DNA of 64,000 nt from Wenzhouxiangellaceae bacterium. Its GTDB lineage: Bacteria; Pseudomonadota; Gammaproteobacteria; Xanthomonadales; Wenzhouxiangellaceae. The stretch lies in the NCBI GenBank assembly GCA_028289455.1, contig JANQPN010000039.1, forward strand, positions 162,102 to 226,101. The letters run 5' to 3'. Below are positions 36,175 to 45,524 of the stretch, in pieces. The position numbers and the translations under genes were made by a program. The first letter of the stretch is position 1. Every line of letters begins with the position of its first letter. The notes under the pieces were generated by a model. That model ran no database searches and was not told the DNA's origin. It saw only the letters and a list, made by a program, of their open reading frames with translations.

Positions 36175-36216
36175 CTCCAGTATTGCCCTCCTGGCGGCAA
36201 TAATTGCTCGCTGGAG
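36175..36216 (-). promoter_or_regulatory. Hairpin in rhlE leader enclosing the ribosome-binding site
   Basis: In the rhlE mRNA sense the order is CTCCAG, 8 nt, TATTGCC, loop GCCAGGAG, GGCAATA, CTGGAG, 11 nt, ATG. The inner stem is 7 bp and the outer stem 6 bp. The only Shine-Dalgarno-like GGAG near the start is inside the outer stem, and a second AGGAGG lies in the loop. This could throttle translation in a structure- or temperature-dependent way. The rest of the spacer up to 36476 shows nothing I can name. Confidence 0.45.
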
Positions 36217-36476
36217 CCGATTCGGGCTGTAAAAAGGGTTTCAGTGACTCAGCGGGACACCATTACAGGTATTCGCTTAAATGTCTTTCCGGCGATGATA
36301 AATCGCATGGATACTAATCGGTCAAGTATCCGAAAGCGCGGCAGTATAACAGAAACCCGATAACAGCAACATTAAAAGTTGTGTATATCCACCGCCGGGC
36401 AGTTTTTCAGCAAACCATCTGATTCTGCCCGGCAGCAGTTAACCCATTCAGATTAACCGTGGTCAAAACAGAACGG

Positions 36477-37967
36477 TCAAAGCCGCATCAACTTCCTGCC
36501 TGCCCGAATACGCTGAACAGCAATCAGCAATACCATCAATATCATAATGGTCATGCCGATTTGTGAGAAAACCGGTACCTCTTCGACTGCTAATATGCTG
36601 CGCCAGCTACCGGTAAGCGAATTCATACCAGATGGAAATAGTGTCAGATCACCGCATGCAGAGGTATTAGCCGCGCCAGTGCCGACAACATCCCCAGCTG
36701 TTATGGTATCCAGGGTCATTTGTGGATTTCCGAGTGCCGGTGTGGGCGCTTCACGCAAAACCACTGTCCAATCCACAATATCACCCTCGTCGTTTGTCGT
36801 AACTTCGAAACTGCAGATCGTAGTATTACCCAGGCTTCTGGTTTGAATGCCATCGGTAAAACTTAAACTCAACAATGAAGTACTCAAATCCGAAACCATA
36901 AAATTGGCCGGTATCGCCCGATTAACCGTAATAATTCCGGTGATCCGGTCATTGGTTGTATAAGGCGCTTCGACGCTTGTGAATCGTTGGCCCGTATACC
37001 CGTACATCATCGGTTGAACAGTCAAAATTGCACTGCTGGACCAGCTGCCGCCTGAATTCGCCTGACCTGCAGGGTTTAATATCAAATCGCCACAGGCGGT
37101 TGTGTTGGCCGGGCCTGTACCGGCCACATCGGAATTCGTGCTCACATCCAGTGTTTGCTGCGGATCGCCCGGCATAGGTGTAGGTGCTTCACGCAAAATG
37201 ACTCGCCACCTGGCAATGTTACCCGTTGCATCGGTTTCCACAGAAAAGTCGCAAATCGTAGAATTCGAGGGTGTGCGGGTCTGCTGGCCATCGGTAAAGC
37301 TGAAATCCAGCAAAGCGCTGGTCAGATTGGTGCTCGGCAGAAAAACGGGCAGCTTTCCAGTCAGTGTAAAACTGCCGGTAATATTGTCACCGAGCACATA
37401 AGGCGACTGAGCAAAATCAAACGGGGCACCCGTGTAATTGTAATCAGTCGGCATTGTCGGTGGCAGCGTAACACTCCAGTTACCACCAGAAACATTGCTG
37501 GCTGAAACAGTTGGCACAATACTGTCACAGGCTGTCCCCGGTGAAGGACCAATACCAACTTGATCCAATCCCGTGGTGATATCCATAAATCGCATTGGGT
37601 CACCGATTGCCGGGGTCGGCGCTTCACGCAACAGCACCATCCAATTTATGATATTTCCAGCCGCATCAGTGGCTACCACAAAAGCACAGACAGTGGTATT
37701 GGCCGGTGTGCGGATCTGCTGGCCATCACTGAAACTGAAATCAGTCAGGACTGCACTGATATCTGTCAGCGGCAACAAAGGCTTAATCGGCAACGCAACA
37801 CTAAACTCACCGCTAATGCTGTCGCCGGCAGTATAAGGCGGATCAGCAACAGTGAAAGGATTGCCTTGATAGGAATAATCGACATCTGCCTGCAGGCAAA
37901 ATACCGGCAGCACAGTTAATGCAAAAGCAACAACCCAACCCCGGTATGTAACTGGCATTTTTTTCAT
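36477..37967 (-). CDS. Secreted protein of three ~140-aa repeats with variant IPTL-like sorting tail
   Basis: 496 aa with a signal peptide (ends FCLQA). Three tandem repeats start near residues 30, 180 and 320. Each has Y-x-Y-x-G-x-x-F, an ITG/ISG-x-F beta strand, SFTDGxQxRTxxNxTxC and the almost invariant LREAPTPAxGDP. Each unit holds two Cys, possibly a disulfide. The tail is VPVFSQIGMTIMILMVLLIA then RIRAGRKLMRL: the layout is IPTL-CTERM (motif, helix, basic end) but the motif reads VPVFSQIGM, not IPTLSQWG. It is probably a surface protein handled by the same sorting route. Confidence 0.8.
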   Translation of the reverse strand: MKKMPVTYRGWVVAFALTVLPVFCLQADVDYSYQGNPFTVADPPYTAGDSISGEFSVALPIKPLLPLTDISAVLTDFSFSDGQQIRTPANTTVCAFVVATDAAGNIINWMVLLREAPTPAIGDPMRFMDITTGLDQVGIGPSPGTACDSIVPTVSASNVSGGNWSVTLPPTMPTDYNYTGAPFDFAQSPYVLGDNITGSFTLTGKLPVFLPSTNLTSALLDFSFTDGQQTRTPSNSTICDFSVETDATGNIARWRVILREAPTPMPGDPQQTLDVSTNSDVAGTGPANTTACGDLILNPAGQANSGGSWSSSAILTVQPMMYGYTGQRFTSVEAPYTTNDRITGIITVNRAIPANFMVSDLSTSLLSLSFTDGIQTRSLGNTTICSFEVTTNDEGDIVDWTVVLREAPTPALGNPQMTLDTITAGDVVGTGAANTSACGDLTLFPSGMNSLTGSWRSILAVEEVPVFSQIGMTIMILMVLLIAVQRIRAGRKLMRL

Positions 37968-38434
37968 TCTGACTTCCGCTGATTAATAACAGCTTGTTTT
38001 TATGTATAAATATTATACGCCATGCTCATCAAAAGTTATTCACACAACACCTTTCACCAGCTGCCTTTCGCCGGAATTTTATGCTCAGAGATCACTGCTG
38101 CATGAAAATTGGCATACCCGGGATAAAGACTTTGCAACCCGGCAGGCACTGATTTTGTAACCGCAGGTAAATTTGTGCGAAACATTGCAGCAGCCTGACG
38201 GCAACCTGAGTATACTAACTGATGGATACGGGAGGGATTTGAGCGTTTCCAGGGCTGGTGTCAATAGCCACTGGATACCGATGGTCCGTGATGGAATCTC
38301 AGCCGAGCAGGAATTATTAATGCTCGCAAACTAATTCCAGGATTGATCAAATACCGGTTCATCCGGAGTCAGCGCATTATTTTTGCGTTTCAACCGCTCT
38401 ATTAGGCATAGCTGATATAAACAGGATTGAACCG
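37968..38434. other. 467-bp intergenic region with possible structured leader
   Basis: This separates two divergent genes. The left half holds nothing recognisable. The right half (38220-38340) is G-rich and structured: GAGCA (38305-38309)/TGCTC (38321-38325) and GGAATTA (38310-38316)/TAATTCC (38332-38338) form two overlapping, mutually exclusive hairpins about 100 nt before the M23 peptidase start. I could not match it to a known riboswitch. Confidence 0.4.
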
Positions 38435-39352
38435 ATGTCGCCCACCGTACTCCGCTTCTCAGCCATTTCTCTGCTCAGGCTGACGGTCATATTGTTGATT
38501 TTTATCTCTATGGTCATTCACTCCGCCGAAGTCTACAAATACAAAGATGCAGACGGAAACTGGGTTTATACCGACAAAGAACCGGTTTCCGAACCGGCAG
38601 AAAGGATTCAGATCAGATCATCCACTCAACGGGCCGCGCAACCGGAGGCATACGCTGAACGGATTGCAGATAATAATGTGGTAGGCGTTAACAATCCCCT
38701 GCATGCGCCCATTGAAGTTGAAATGAATTCTCCGGTATTTGGTGATCAACCGCATCGTCAAACTGTACCGGCATTATCCCGGGCAATCTTTTATCAGGGC
38801 AAAGAAGCAGTGCCCAGTTACAGTTACCGCTGGCTGATCGGGAACCCGCAGACTCGTGAAGACAATCACTCATATCGCCTGCCACTGCCTGCCAACAGCA
38901 GTTATACGGTATCGCAATCATTTAATGGTTCTTTTTCACACCGCCAGCAGCCCAGCCGCTATGCAGTGGACTTTTCCATGCCGGTAGGCACCGACATTCT
39001 GGCTGCCCGTGACGGTGTTGTAATACTGGTAACTGATGACTACAACTTCGGTGGTGTCAGCCAGTATTTCCTGGATAAGGCCAACCATGTGATGGTATTA
39101 CATGCAGACGGCACGTATGCCATTTACGCGCATATTCTGCCCGGCTCAGCCTATGTGCAGCCAGGTGACAGGATAGCCGCAGGCCAACGGCTGGCCCGCT
39201 CAGGTTCATCAGGTTTTTCCAGTGGCCCACACCTGCATTTTGCCATATTAAAAAATACCGGATTCAAAACAGTGTCGGTTCCGTTTTCATTCATGGACCG
39301 CGACGGCAACAACTTCACACCTCAGCGCGGCATGGAATTGAATGGAAGATAA
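38435..39352 (+). CDS. M23-family peptidoglycan endopeptidase with N-terminal DUF4124
   Basis: 305 aa. A signal peptide or anchor (about 1-29) is followed by DUF4124 (EVYKYKDADGNWVYTDKEP). The C-terminal ~150 residues form a LytM/M23 zinc peptidase: SHRQQPSRYAVDFSMPVGTD supplies the first His and Asp ligands in the RYAVDF subfamily, and GPHLHFAI supplies the last. The HADGTYAIYAHI strand is typical. It acts in the periplasm on cell-wall cross-links. AGGA precedes the ATG at 38435. Confidence 0.9.
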   Translation: MSPTVLRFSAISLLRLTVILLIFISMVIHSAEVYKYKDADGNWVYTDKEPVSEPAERIQIRSSTQRAAQPEAYAERIADNNVVGVNNPLHAPIEVEMNSPVFGDQPHRQTVPALSRAIFYQGKEAVPSYSYRWLIGNPQTREDNHSYRLPLPANSSYTVSQSFNGSFSHRQQPSRYAVDFSMPVGTDILAARDGVVILVTDDYNFGGVSQYFLDKANHVMVLHADGTYAIYAHILPGSAYVQPGDRIAAGQRLARSGSSGFSSGPHLHFAILKNTGFKTVSVPFSFMDRDGNNFTPQRGMELNGR

Positions 39353-39422
39353 GCACTCACAAAGACTCAAGTGAAATTGCGCCAGTTGTTGCCGATATTT
39401 CCTCAGTCACTGCCAGCAGTTA

Positions 39423-40664
39423 TTACGGGCAATCTGGTGAATCACCTTCGAAACTGTTCTGGTAAATGGTTTCCACAATCACAGTGCCGGACAACAGCTT
39501 ATCAGTACCACTAAATATCCCCAGATATAAATCGATGGCTCCATCGGCATTCACATCACCCGCTTCAATATCAATACCGCTGCCGGTAGCAGTCGCAGGC
39601 AGCACATCACCGGTGGCATCACTGTAAATTCCGGTGCCATCGTTGATAAATGCCTGAAAAGTACCGTCAAATGCGGTGGCCAGCAATAAATCCAGACTGC
39701 CGTCACCATCCACATCCAGGAAATCGGCATCCACCGTATTCAGATTGAATACCGGTAAGGCTGCCGCACTGATATCTGTGAACATGCCGCAGCCATTGTT
39801 GCGTAATAACCGGTTGCGGCCGGTGCTGCCGGCGGCAAAATGCACATTGGCAAATACCAGATCTAAATCACCGTCATTATCAATATCCCCCAGATCAGCT
39901 TCACGGGTTTCTTCACCTGCTACCAGCGGTAGATGAGTTGCAGTCATGTCACTGAAAACACCGCTGCCGTTGTTCAGCCACAGCCGGTTGCCATTCTCAT
40001 TTCCAACCACAATATCAACATCGAAATCGCCATCCACATCACCCGCTTCAAGATCCTGGGTGATTTCACCATTGACCGGCAGGCGAGCGAGCGACTCATC
40101 GCCAAACTCACCGCTGCCGTTATTGATCAGTAAAACATTAGCACCGGCATTACCGATCAGAATATCCAGATCACCGTCATGCTCAACATCAACCGCCAAT
40201 ACGGCATTGGAAGTGCCGGTTGTGCCCAATCGCACTGTCTCGTCACTGAACATTCCATTGTCATTAAAATAAAGCTCGTTGATCTGATCATCCTCAGCCA
40301 CAAACAGCACATCTGGCTGATCATCACGGTTGTAATCAGCAATCGCGATGTCCTCGCTGTCATGTGAAGGTTGAGGTTGCGGCAGCCGACTGGCGGACTG
40401 GTCACTGAAGACGCCATTACCGTTGTTGATCAGCAACCTGTTGATACAGAATTCGCAGGCAACAAAAATATCCAAGTCGCCGTCACCATCGATATCGGCC
40501 ATTTCCACATCCATGCTGTTACCGCCTAATACTGCCAATGGCAGAGTGGTGTCGGTTACATCCTCAAAAAGCGGCTGACCTGCATGACTGGTTATGCAGA
40601 TAAGAATGGGCAACAAGACTGTAAAAAGTTTGTATGTGGCCTGAGGTAATTCAGTATTGGTCAT
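39423..40664 (-). CDS. Secreted FG-GAP/VCBS repeat protein
   Basis: 413 aa with a signal peptide (ends TSHAG). Residues ~45-385 comprise about seven FG-GAP repeats, each with a calcium-loop DxDxDGDLD (e.g. MADIDGDGDLDIFVA, AGDVDGDFDVDIVVG), consistent with a seven-bladed beta-propeller. The tail is TIYQNSFEGDSPDCP, similar to FIDGFEG in the 12008-14695 protein. ATG overlaps the stop of the upstream phosphoesterase gene (TAATG), so the two are translationally coupled. Confidence 0.88.
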   Translation of the reverse strand: MTNTELPQATYKLFTVLLPILICITSHAGQPLFEDVTDTTLPLAVLGGNSMDVEMADIDGDGDLDIFVACEFCINRLLINNGNGVFSDQSASRLPQPQPSHDSEDIAIADYNRDDQPDVLFVAEDDQINELYFNDNGMFSDETVRLGTTGTSNAVLAVDVEHDGDLDILIGNAGANVLLINNGSGEFGDESLARLPVNGEITQDLEAGDVDGDFDVDIVVGNENGNRLWLNNGSGVFSDMTATHLPLVAGEETREADLGDIDNDGDLDLVFANVHFAAGSTGRNRLLRNNGCGMFTDISAAALPVFNLNTVDADFLDVDGDGSLDLLLATAFDGTFQAFINDGTGIYSDATGDVLPATATGSGIDIEAGDVNADGAIDLYLGIFSGTDKLLSGTVIVETIYQNSFEGDSPDCP

Positions 40665-42124
40665 TACGTTTTTGACTTATGCGCCAGCTCCCACATTTCA
40701 GTCAGGTGATTGGGAGCAGCCGCGAACTGTTGCATCAGCTCTAAGCTTATCGGAGGAATATTCGGAAATGCCGGCTTATGCTCAACACCCGGATTAACGC
40801 CCTTTTCAGTCATGGCACTGGAAAAATCCGGTGCGTTCAAATCGCGACCGGTAATGCTGACATCGGTTCCAAGAAAACAATCAAAAACAGTACGCAGGAT
40901 TGAACAATGCTCCAGATACTGCCCGTTTGCAGATTGCGCCCGAAATAATGTTCCCGGTTTTATGTTCGGGGAAATGATTAATGCCGGCACTCTCACACCG
41001 TAACGGTCAAATGGCGCGGCGGGCGCAGGACCACCCGAAGGCGCTGGCACACCAGGTGGCGGATAATGGTCATAGCATCCGCCATGTTCATCAAATGTGA
41101 TCAAAAACAAAGTCTTCTGCCAGGCTTCCGGGTTTTGGTTTTTTAGTGTGGAGTAGATATTCCACACATACTCTTCCCCATCCAATACATTAAACGGGGG
41201 ATGGTAGGAGTTTACCGGTTGATTATCTTTGGCCAGTGGTTTATTGCCGTAATTGGGCTCAATGAATGTATATGGCGGTAACCCATTTTTAACGTCTTCT
41301 GCAAGATTGGATATATCACTTAAATGATCTTTGTTTTCTTTGACATAGTTAAACAATAAATCGGAAATGGAATAGGAACCGTGATCTTTATCGAAGTAAA
41401 TACGCCAGTTTGGCTTGTCGTTTTTACCCAATTGATCATCCAGCACCTGGAAAACATTGTTAAGCTTATAACCTTCAATCAAATGTTCTGACAGTATTTC
41501 AAAATCGTCGACCCCACCGTCTGAAGAAGCAGCGTGGGCAAACATGCGATTGGGAAATGTCTGACTTGCCACTGATGCAAACCACTGATCGCTGACTGCA
41601 TACTGTCTGGCCAACGCAGATAATACCGGTGTCAGCTCCGGTGAAAAATAATGCATGATGTGCTCACCGGTAGCACCAGCGCCATGGTTTTCACGGGGGA
41701 GCTTGGGCCATTTCAAGCCAAAATCGACATCACTTTTAATCCACTCGGTCGGCCCCGGCAAAAGGTAGTCCATTACAAAACCGCTCATCGGTGGCACACC
41801 TAGTGAAGAATATGGCGTTGATGGGTCGAACCCATGCCCGTACAGCTGGAAATTGACATTCTGGAACCGTTCTCCGGGGTCCGGGTTGGGAATAATTGCC
41901 AGCGTGCTGTCTGTGTAGGGAGGGGTTTCTGTCCAGGCGTTATATGCATGGCCGGAGCTGTCTTTGTTGGACGCGCCAGGGGGTAACCCCTCAAATTCAT
42001 ACTGCCCTATTCTTGTATGAAATGGATAAAGCGCCCCCAGCAGATTATCGAATGAGCGGTTTTCCAGCATCAATACGACGACGTGTTCGATACCAAAACC
42101 CAGGCCTGTTTCAAAATCCGACAT
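40664..42124 (-). CDS. PF04185-type phosphoesterase (phospholipase C / acid phosphatase family), no signal peptide
   Basis: 486 aa. EHVVVLMLENRSFDNLLG is the family's N-terminal metal and nucleophile region. VSDQWFASVASQTFPNRMFA, FIEPNYG and LFLITFDEHGGCYDHYPPP are the other conserved blocks, and YGVRVPALIISPNI closes the core. Relatives hydrolyse phospholipids or phosphomonoesters and are usually Tat-exported. Here the start is fixed by GGGGAG seven bases before ATG 42124, and the protein begins MSDFETGLGFGIEH, with no signal sequence. It is the first gene of a pair with the FG-GAP protein. Confidence 0.9.
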   Translation of the reverse strand: MSDFETGLGFGIEHVVVLMLENRSFDNLLGALYPFHTRIGQYEFEGLPPGASNKDSSGHAYNAWTETPPYTDSTLAIIPNPDPGERFQNVNFQLYGHGFDPSTPYSSLGVPPMSGFVMDYLLPGPTEWIKSDVDFGLKWPKLPRENHGAGATGEHIMHYFSPELTPVLSALARQYAVSDQWFASVASQTFPNRMFAHAASSDGGVDDFEILSEHLIEGYKLNNVFQVLDDQLGKNDKPNWRIYFDKDHGSYSISDLLFNYVKENKDHLSDISNLAEDVKNGLPPYTFIEPNYGNKPLAKDNQPVNSYHPPFNVLDGEEYVWNIYSTLKNQNPEAWQKTLFLITFDEHGGCYDHYPPPGVPAPSGGPAPAAPFDRYGVRVPALIISPNIKPGTLFRAQSANGQYLEHCSILRTVFDCFLGTDVSITGRDLNAPDFSSAMTEKGVNPGVEHKPAFPNIPPISLELMQQFAAAPNHLTEMWELAHKSKT

Positions 42125-42353
42125 GCTATTCTCCCCTGGCTGATTGTTTTTAGAATGCTTAACAGGTGTTTATACCTGCCAATGGATAAATACTACCACA
42201 GCATCCGGCCGCAATATTTTGCTGAAGTGGCACAGGACACCGAAACCGGCAGGCGCAATGTTCGAATTTAAAACATAACCATGCGCCTGCAAAATTTTTG
42301 TAAGAAAATGAACTTACACGGCACTATCAGCTTAATACGGCCGGATTAACGGA

Positions 42354-42857
42354 ATGCCCGAACAACCAGAAATCGAATCGCTGATTACCCGGCACTATCC
42401 TGCATTGCAGCGGATAGCCGCCAGCCATGAAGCCAATACTGCATTACGCGAAGAGCTGGTTCAGGACATGCTGGAATCCATCTGGCGCAGCTGGAGTAAG
42501 TTTCGCGGCGAGTCAAGCCCGAAAACTTATATTCTGCGTATCGCCTACTATCGGGCTGCACGTCACATCGAAAAACAAATGAGAAGGCTGGAAACCAACG
42601 TTGAGCAGACGGTTGAGTCGGTTGATCCGCAACACCCTGAACAAAATGCCGAGCAACAGCAACAGATCAATCAACTGCTGTACGCCATACATAGATTGCC
42701 GATTGTACAAAAGCAGCTGATTACCATGTCTTTTGACGGTTTGTCCTATCAGGAAATGGCTGAAGTAACCGGCTTAAGCATCAGTAATGTCGGTGTCAGA
42801 CTCAACCGGGCAAAAGCCACACTCAAGAAACTCCTGGAGCACCATTATGCAAACTGA
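42354..42857 (+). CDS. ECF-type sigma-70 family RNA polymerase sigma factor
   Basis: 167 aa. Region 2 is LREELVQDMLESIWRSWSKF with PKTYILRIAYYRAARH. Region 4 is LPIVQKQLITMSFDGLSYQE then MAEVTGLSISNVGVRLNRAK. No C-terminal extension is present. It overlaps the following membrane protein gene by 11 bp, the usual sigma/anti-sigma arrangement. Confidence 0.92.
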   Translation: MPEQPEIESLITRHYPALQRIAASHEANTALREELVQDMLESIWRSWSKFRGESSPKTYILRIAYYRAARHIEKQMRRLETNVEQTVESVDPQHPEQNAEQQQQINQLLYAIHRLPIVQKQLITMSFDGLSYQEMAEVTGLSISNVGVRLNRAKATLKKLLEHHYAN

Positions 42858-43437
42858 TGAACAATGGGATGATCTGACCAGACAATGGCAGCAGCAACCT
42901 GTTGCGCAACAGCCTGATATCGGTTTGATCAAACGGCGCGTGCTAATGCATCGCCTGCGGATCAGCGGCTTGATCCTGTTTGATATATTGATCACCGTGA
43001 TTACCGCTTATTTTCTGCTCTATGGAATAAACCACGACTTTTCAGCAAGCATGCATGTGTGGTTGGGGTTTGGGCTCGTTTTCGGCGTTCTGGTAACCGT
43101 TGCCGGATTGATGATAAGAATTAAAGCCTGGCGCCAGCCCGCCATGAACACCCAATCCTGGCTGGACTTCGAAATTCGTCGTGCCCGCAGCCAATACAGC
43201 TACGCCAACCTCACTATGGTAAGTACGTTGGTATTTTTGGCATTCTTCCATTTGTGGCTGCTGGCAGGCATGTTTTTTGACCCCGAGTTCGAGTTGACAC
43301 TCAATACCCGCGGGATAATGATATACAGCTTCGCGTTATTATGGACAGCATTATTCTGTCTGGTAGCACACAAACTAAAAAAACGCGCTGCTGCCAATAT
43401 TGCCCGGTATACATCTGAACAGGCGCTGTTTGAATAA
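42847..43437 (+). CDS. Probable membrane anti-sigma factor
   Basis: 196 aa from ATG 42847, inside the end of the sigma gene. The cytoplasmic N-terminus (about 35 residues, MQTDEQWDDLTRQWQQQPV) is followed by four hydrophobic segments (LILFDILITVITAYFLLYGI, VWLGFGLVFGVLVTVAGLMI, LTMVSTLVFLAFFHLWLLAG, IMIYSFALLWTALFCLVAHK). It has no ZAS zinc motif. The role is inferred from the overlap and topology. Confidence 0.75.
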   Translation: MQTDEQWDDLTRQWQQQPVAQQPDIGLIKRRVLMHRLRISGLILFDILITVITAYFLLYGINHDFSASMHVWLGFGLVFGVLVTVAGLMIRIKAWRQPAMNTQSWLDFEIRRARSQYSYANLTMVSTLVFLAFFHLWLLAGMFFDPEFELTLNTRGIMIYSFALLWTALFCLVAHKLKKRAAANIARYTSEQALFE

Positions 43438-43514
43438 GGTAATTATTTATATCTGTAATAAATTCTGTTCTTAAAGCACTAGCCTGGTATGAATTAAATT
43501 ACCGGGAGCTATAA

Positions 43515-44918
43515 ATGCAGCGTTTTTTAATTGGCACTGCCATGCTGGCAGCTGCACTCACATCCTCTGCTGAATCGGTTTATACGGGGTTTCACTGGAT
43601 CGACCCTGTAAATAAACAAACCCATACCAACAGCATGCTGATCGAAGATCAGGGGGAAATTATTTATATAGGTCCACAAAAAGAAGTCAGTGATTCTGCT
43701 TCTGTCATCGATCTGAATGGAAAATATGTCATTGCCGGTTTTATCGATACCCATGCACATGTCACGCTGGGTGCAGTCAATATGCAGAAACAACGGGGCA
43801 AGCTGACACTGGCAGCTAACCACAGTGATGACATTTCCCGGCATAACGGCCGTGTAATGCTGGCATATGGCATTACTGATATCCGCAACCCGGGCGGCGA
43901 CAGCAACAGCACCGTTCGTTATAAAACAAAAGTCAAAAACGGCGAGTGGATTGGCCCGGACGCATTTACGGCCGGTGAAATACTGGACAGGCATCCATTT
44001 CCGGGTTTGAGTACAGCCGTCAGCAATGCAGCTGATATTGATGCTGAAATTGCCCGCCAAAAAGCCCTGGGTGTTGATTTCATCAAACTGTATACCAGCC
44101 TGGATGTCTCCCTGCTGAATGCCGGTATTCAAGCTGCCGGGCGCAATGCCCTTCCGACTGTTGCTCATCTGGATGCCATTCCGTGGGACAGTGCTGCTGC
44201 CATGGGCCTGGATGCCATCGTGCACGCCATGCCCACCAGTATCGAACTGCTCAATGGGACAGCCAGACAGGAGTACCTTGATACCCGCCGGTTGGGCAGC
44301 TTTGCCTTTTTCGAATGGTATGAAGCGGCAGACTTTGATACGCCTCGCTTTAAACAAATGCTGACTGCACTGGCACAAAACAACACCATGCTGGATTTAA
44401 CGCTGGTTGCATTTCACAACGCATTTTGGGGTGATCAGCCATCAGTAACCAGCCACCCGGAATTAAAGCTGGCCCATCCTGAGCTTATCGATAACTGGCA
44501 ATCTTTTTTCACATTTACCATTGGCTGGAAGCCCGCTGACTTTGAACGGGCAAAAGCTGTCTGGCCAAAAGTTGAACAATTAACGCGGTTGCTGCATCAA
44601 GCCGGCATCCGCATCAGCATCGGTACCGATATGGGTAACCCCTGGGTAATCCCCGGTGTCAGCTTCCATCAGGAAATGCAATTACTCGCCGATGCAGGTA
44701 TTGATAATTACGCCATTTTAAAAATGGCCACATCGAATGGTGCGGAGAGTATTTATCAACATGACCATAAAGGCACCCTGGCTCCGGGCAAATCAGCCAG
44801 CTTTGTGGTGCTGGATAAAAACCCGGTAGCTGATATCAAACACTCCCTGTCAATCCATGCCGTGGTTAAATCCGGCATCTGGCATCAACCACATAATCTG
44901 ATCACATCATCACAATAA
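43515..44918 (+). CDS. Exported amidohydrolase-family metal-dependent hydrolase
   Basis: 467 aa with a signal peptide (MQRFLIGTAMLAAALTSSA) and GGGAG before the ATG. Metal ligands of the amidohydrolase barrel are visible: VIAGFIDTHAHV (HxH), DFIKLYTS (bridging Lys), TVAHLDAIP, DAIVHAMP and ISIGTDMGNP. The C-terminal GTLAPGKSASFVVLDKNPVA is the typical beta-sandwich end. It acts in the periplasm. The substrate (peptide-like, imide or lactone) cannot be told. Confidence 0.88.
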   Translation: MQRFLIGTAMLAAALTSSAESVYTGFHWIDPVNKQTHTNSMLIEDQGEIIYIGPQKEVSDSASVIDLNGKYVIAGFIDTHAHVTLGAVNMQKQRGKLTLAANHSDDISRHNGRVMLAYGITDIRNPGGDSNSTVRYKTKVKNGEWIGPDAFTAGEILDRHPFPGLSTAVSNAADIDAEIARQKALGVDFIKLYTSLDVSLLNAGIQAAGRNALPTVAHLDAIPWDSAAAMGLDAIVHAMPTSIELLNGTARQEYLDTRRLGSFAFFEWYEAADFDTPRFKQMLTALAQNNTMLDLTLVAFHNAFWGDQPSVTSHPELKLAHPELIDNWQSFFTFTIGWKPADFERAKAVWPKVEQLTRLLHQAGIRISIGTDMGNPWVIPGVSFHQEMQLLADAGIDNYAILKMATSNGAESIYQHDHKGTLAPGKSASFVVLDKNPVADIKHSLSIHAVVKSGIWHQPHNLITSSQ

Positions 44919-44937
44919 TAAACACTGGAGAATCAAC

Positions 44938-45465
44938 ATGCAGAAGAACAGCCTGGCATTAATTGCCTTGTTTTTTATCAGCAGTACTTTTTCAGCGACT
45001 GCATATGCAGAACAGACCGACTCGTCTTTCAGCGGCGACTGGCAATCGCCTGAAGCCATCGTCGATGCTGTCTACCAGACGATATCCGCCGGACGTAATC
45101 AGGAACGCGACTGGCAGCGGTTTCGCGCGCTGTTTTTTGATGGCGCTGCTTTCGCCATGAGCATGCAGACGCCTCAGTTCAGTGGCATTCTTGAGTCAGA
45201 TATCGAGACCATGATCGATCAGACTGAAAGCTTTTATAAACCGTTGGGGTTTTATGAAATTGAATTGGATAAAAAAGTCATTCGCCATCATCAGCTTGCC
45301 AGTGTCTACAGCACCTTCGAAGTTAAACATGACCTTCAGGATGAGCAACCGCTGATGCGTGGCATTAACCACTTTCAACTACTCCATGATGGGGACCGGT
45401 GGTGGATAATTTCCAACGTATCAACCCTGGAAGGTGAAGGTTTCAGCATTCCTGAAAAACTTTGA
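44938..45465 (+). CDS. Exported SnoaL/NTF2-like protein
   Basis: 175 aa with a signal peptide ending near AYA and GGAG before ATG 44938. SPEAIVDAVYQTISAGRNQE, FFDGAAFAMS and a late GINHFQLLHDGDRWWIISN fit the cone-shaped NTF2-like fold used for binding or simple enzymes. It lies 19 bp after the amidohydrolase and is likely cotranscribed, so it may serve the same substrate. Confidence 0.72.
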   Translation: MQKNSLALIALFFISSTFSATAYAEQTDSSFSGDWQSPEAIVDAVYQTISAGRNQERDWQRFRALFFDGAAFAMSMQTPQFSGILESDIETMIDQTESFYKPLGFYEIELDKKVIRHHQLASVYSTFEVKHDLQDEQPLMRGINHFQLLHDGDRWWIISNVSTLEGEGFSIPEKL

Positions 45466-45524
45466 ACAGAAACCTCTCGGGTTGACGCGGGCACCTGATC
45501 GTCAATAGTTAAAAATCATTTTTC

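Noticed and set aside
38220..38340. Match to c-di-GMP, c-di-AMP, cobalamin or TPP riboswitches
   Set aside because: Core consensus segments of these classes are not present by eye; it is kept only as an unassigned structured leader.
42183..42271. Small frame MDKYYHSIRPQYFAEVAQ... between the phosphoesterase and sigma genes
   Set aside because: Only 29 codons, with no ribosome-binding site or recognised family. It could be a small peptide, but there is no positive evidence.
43527..44378. 283-codon frame antisense to the amidohydrolase
   Set aside because: The sense strand carries all metal-binding motifs; the antisense frame is a codon-bias shadow.
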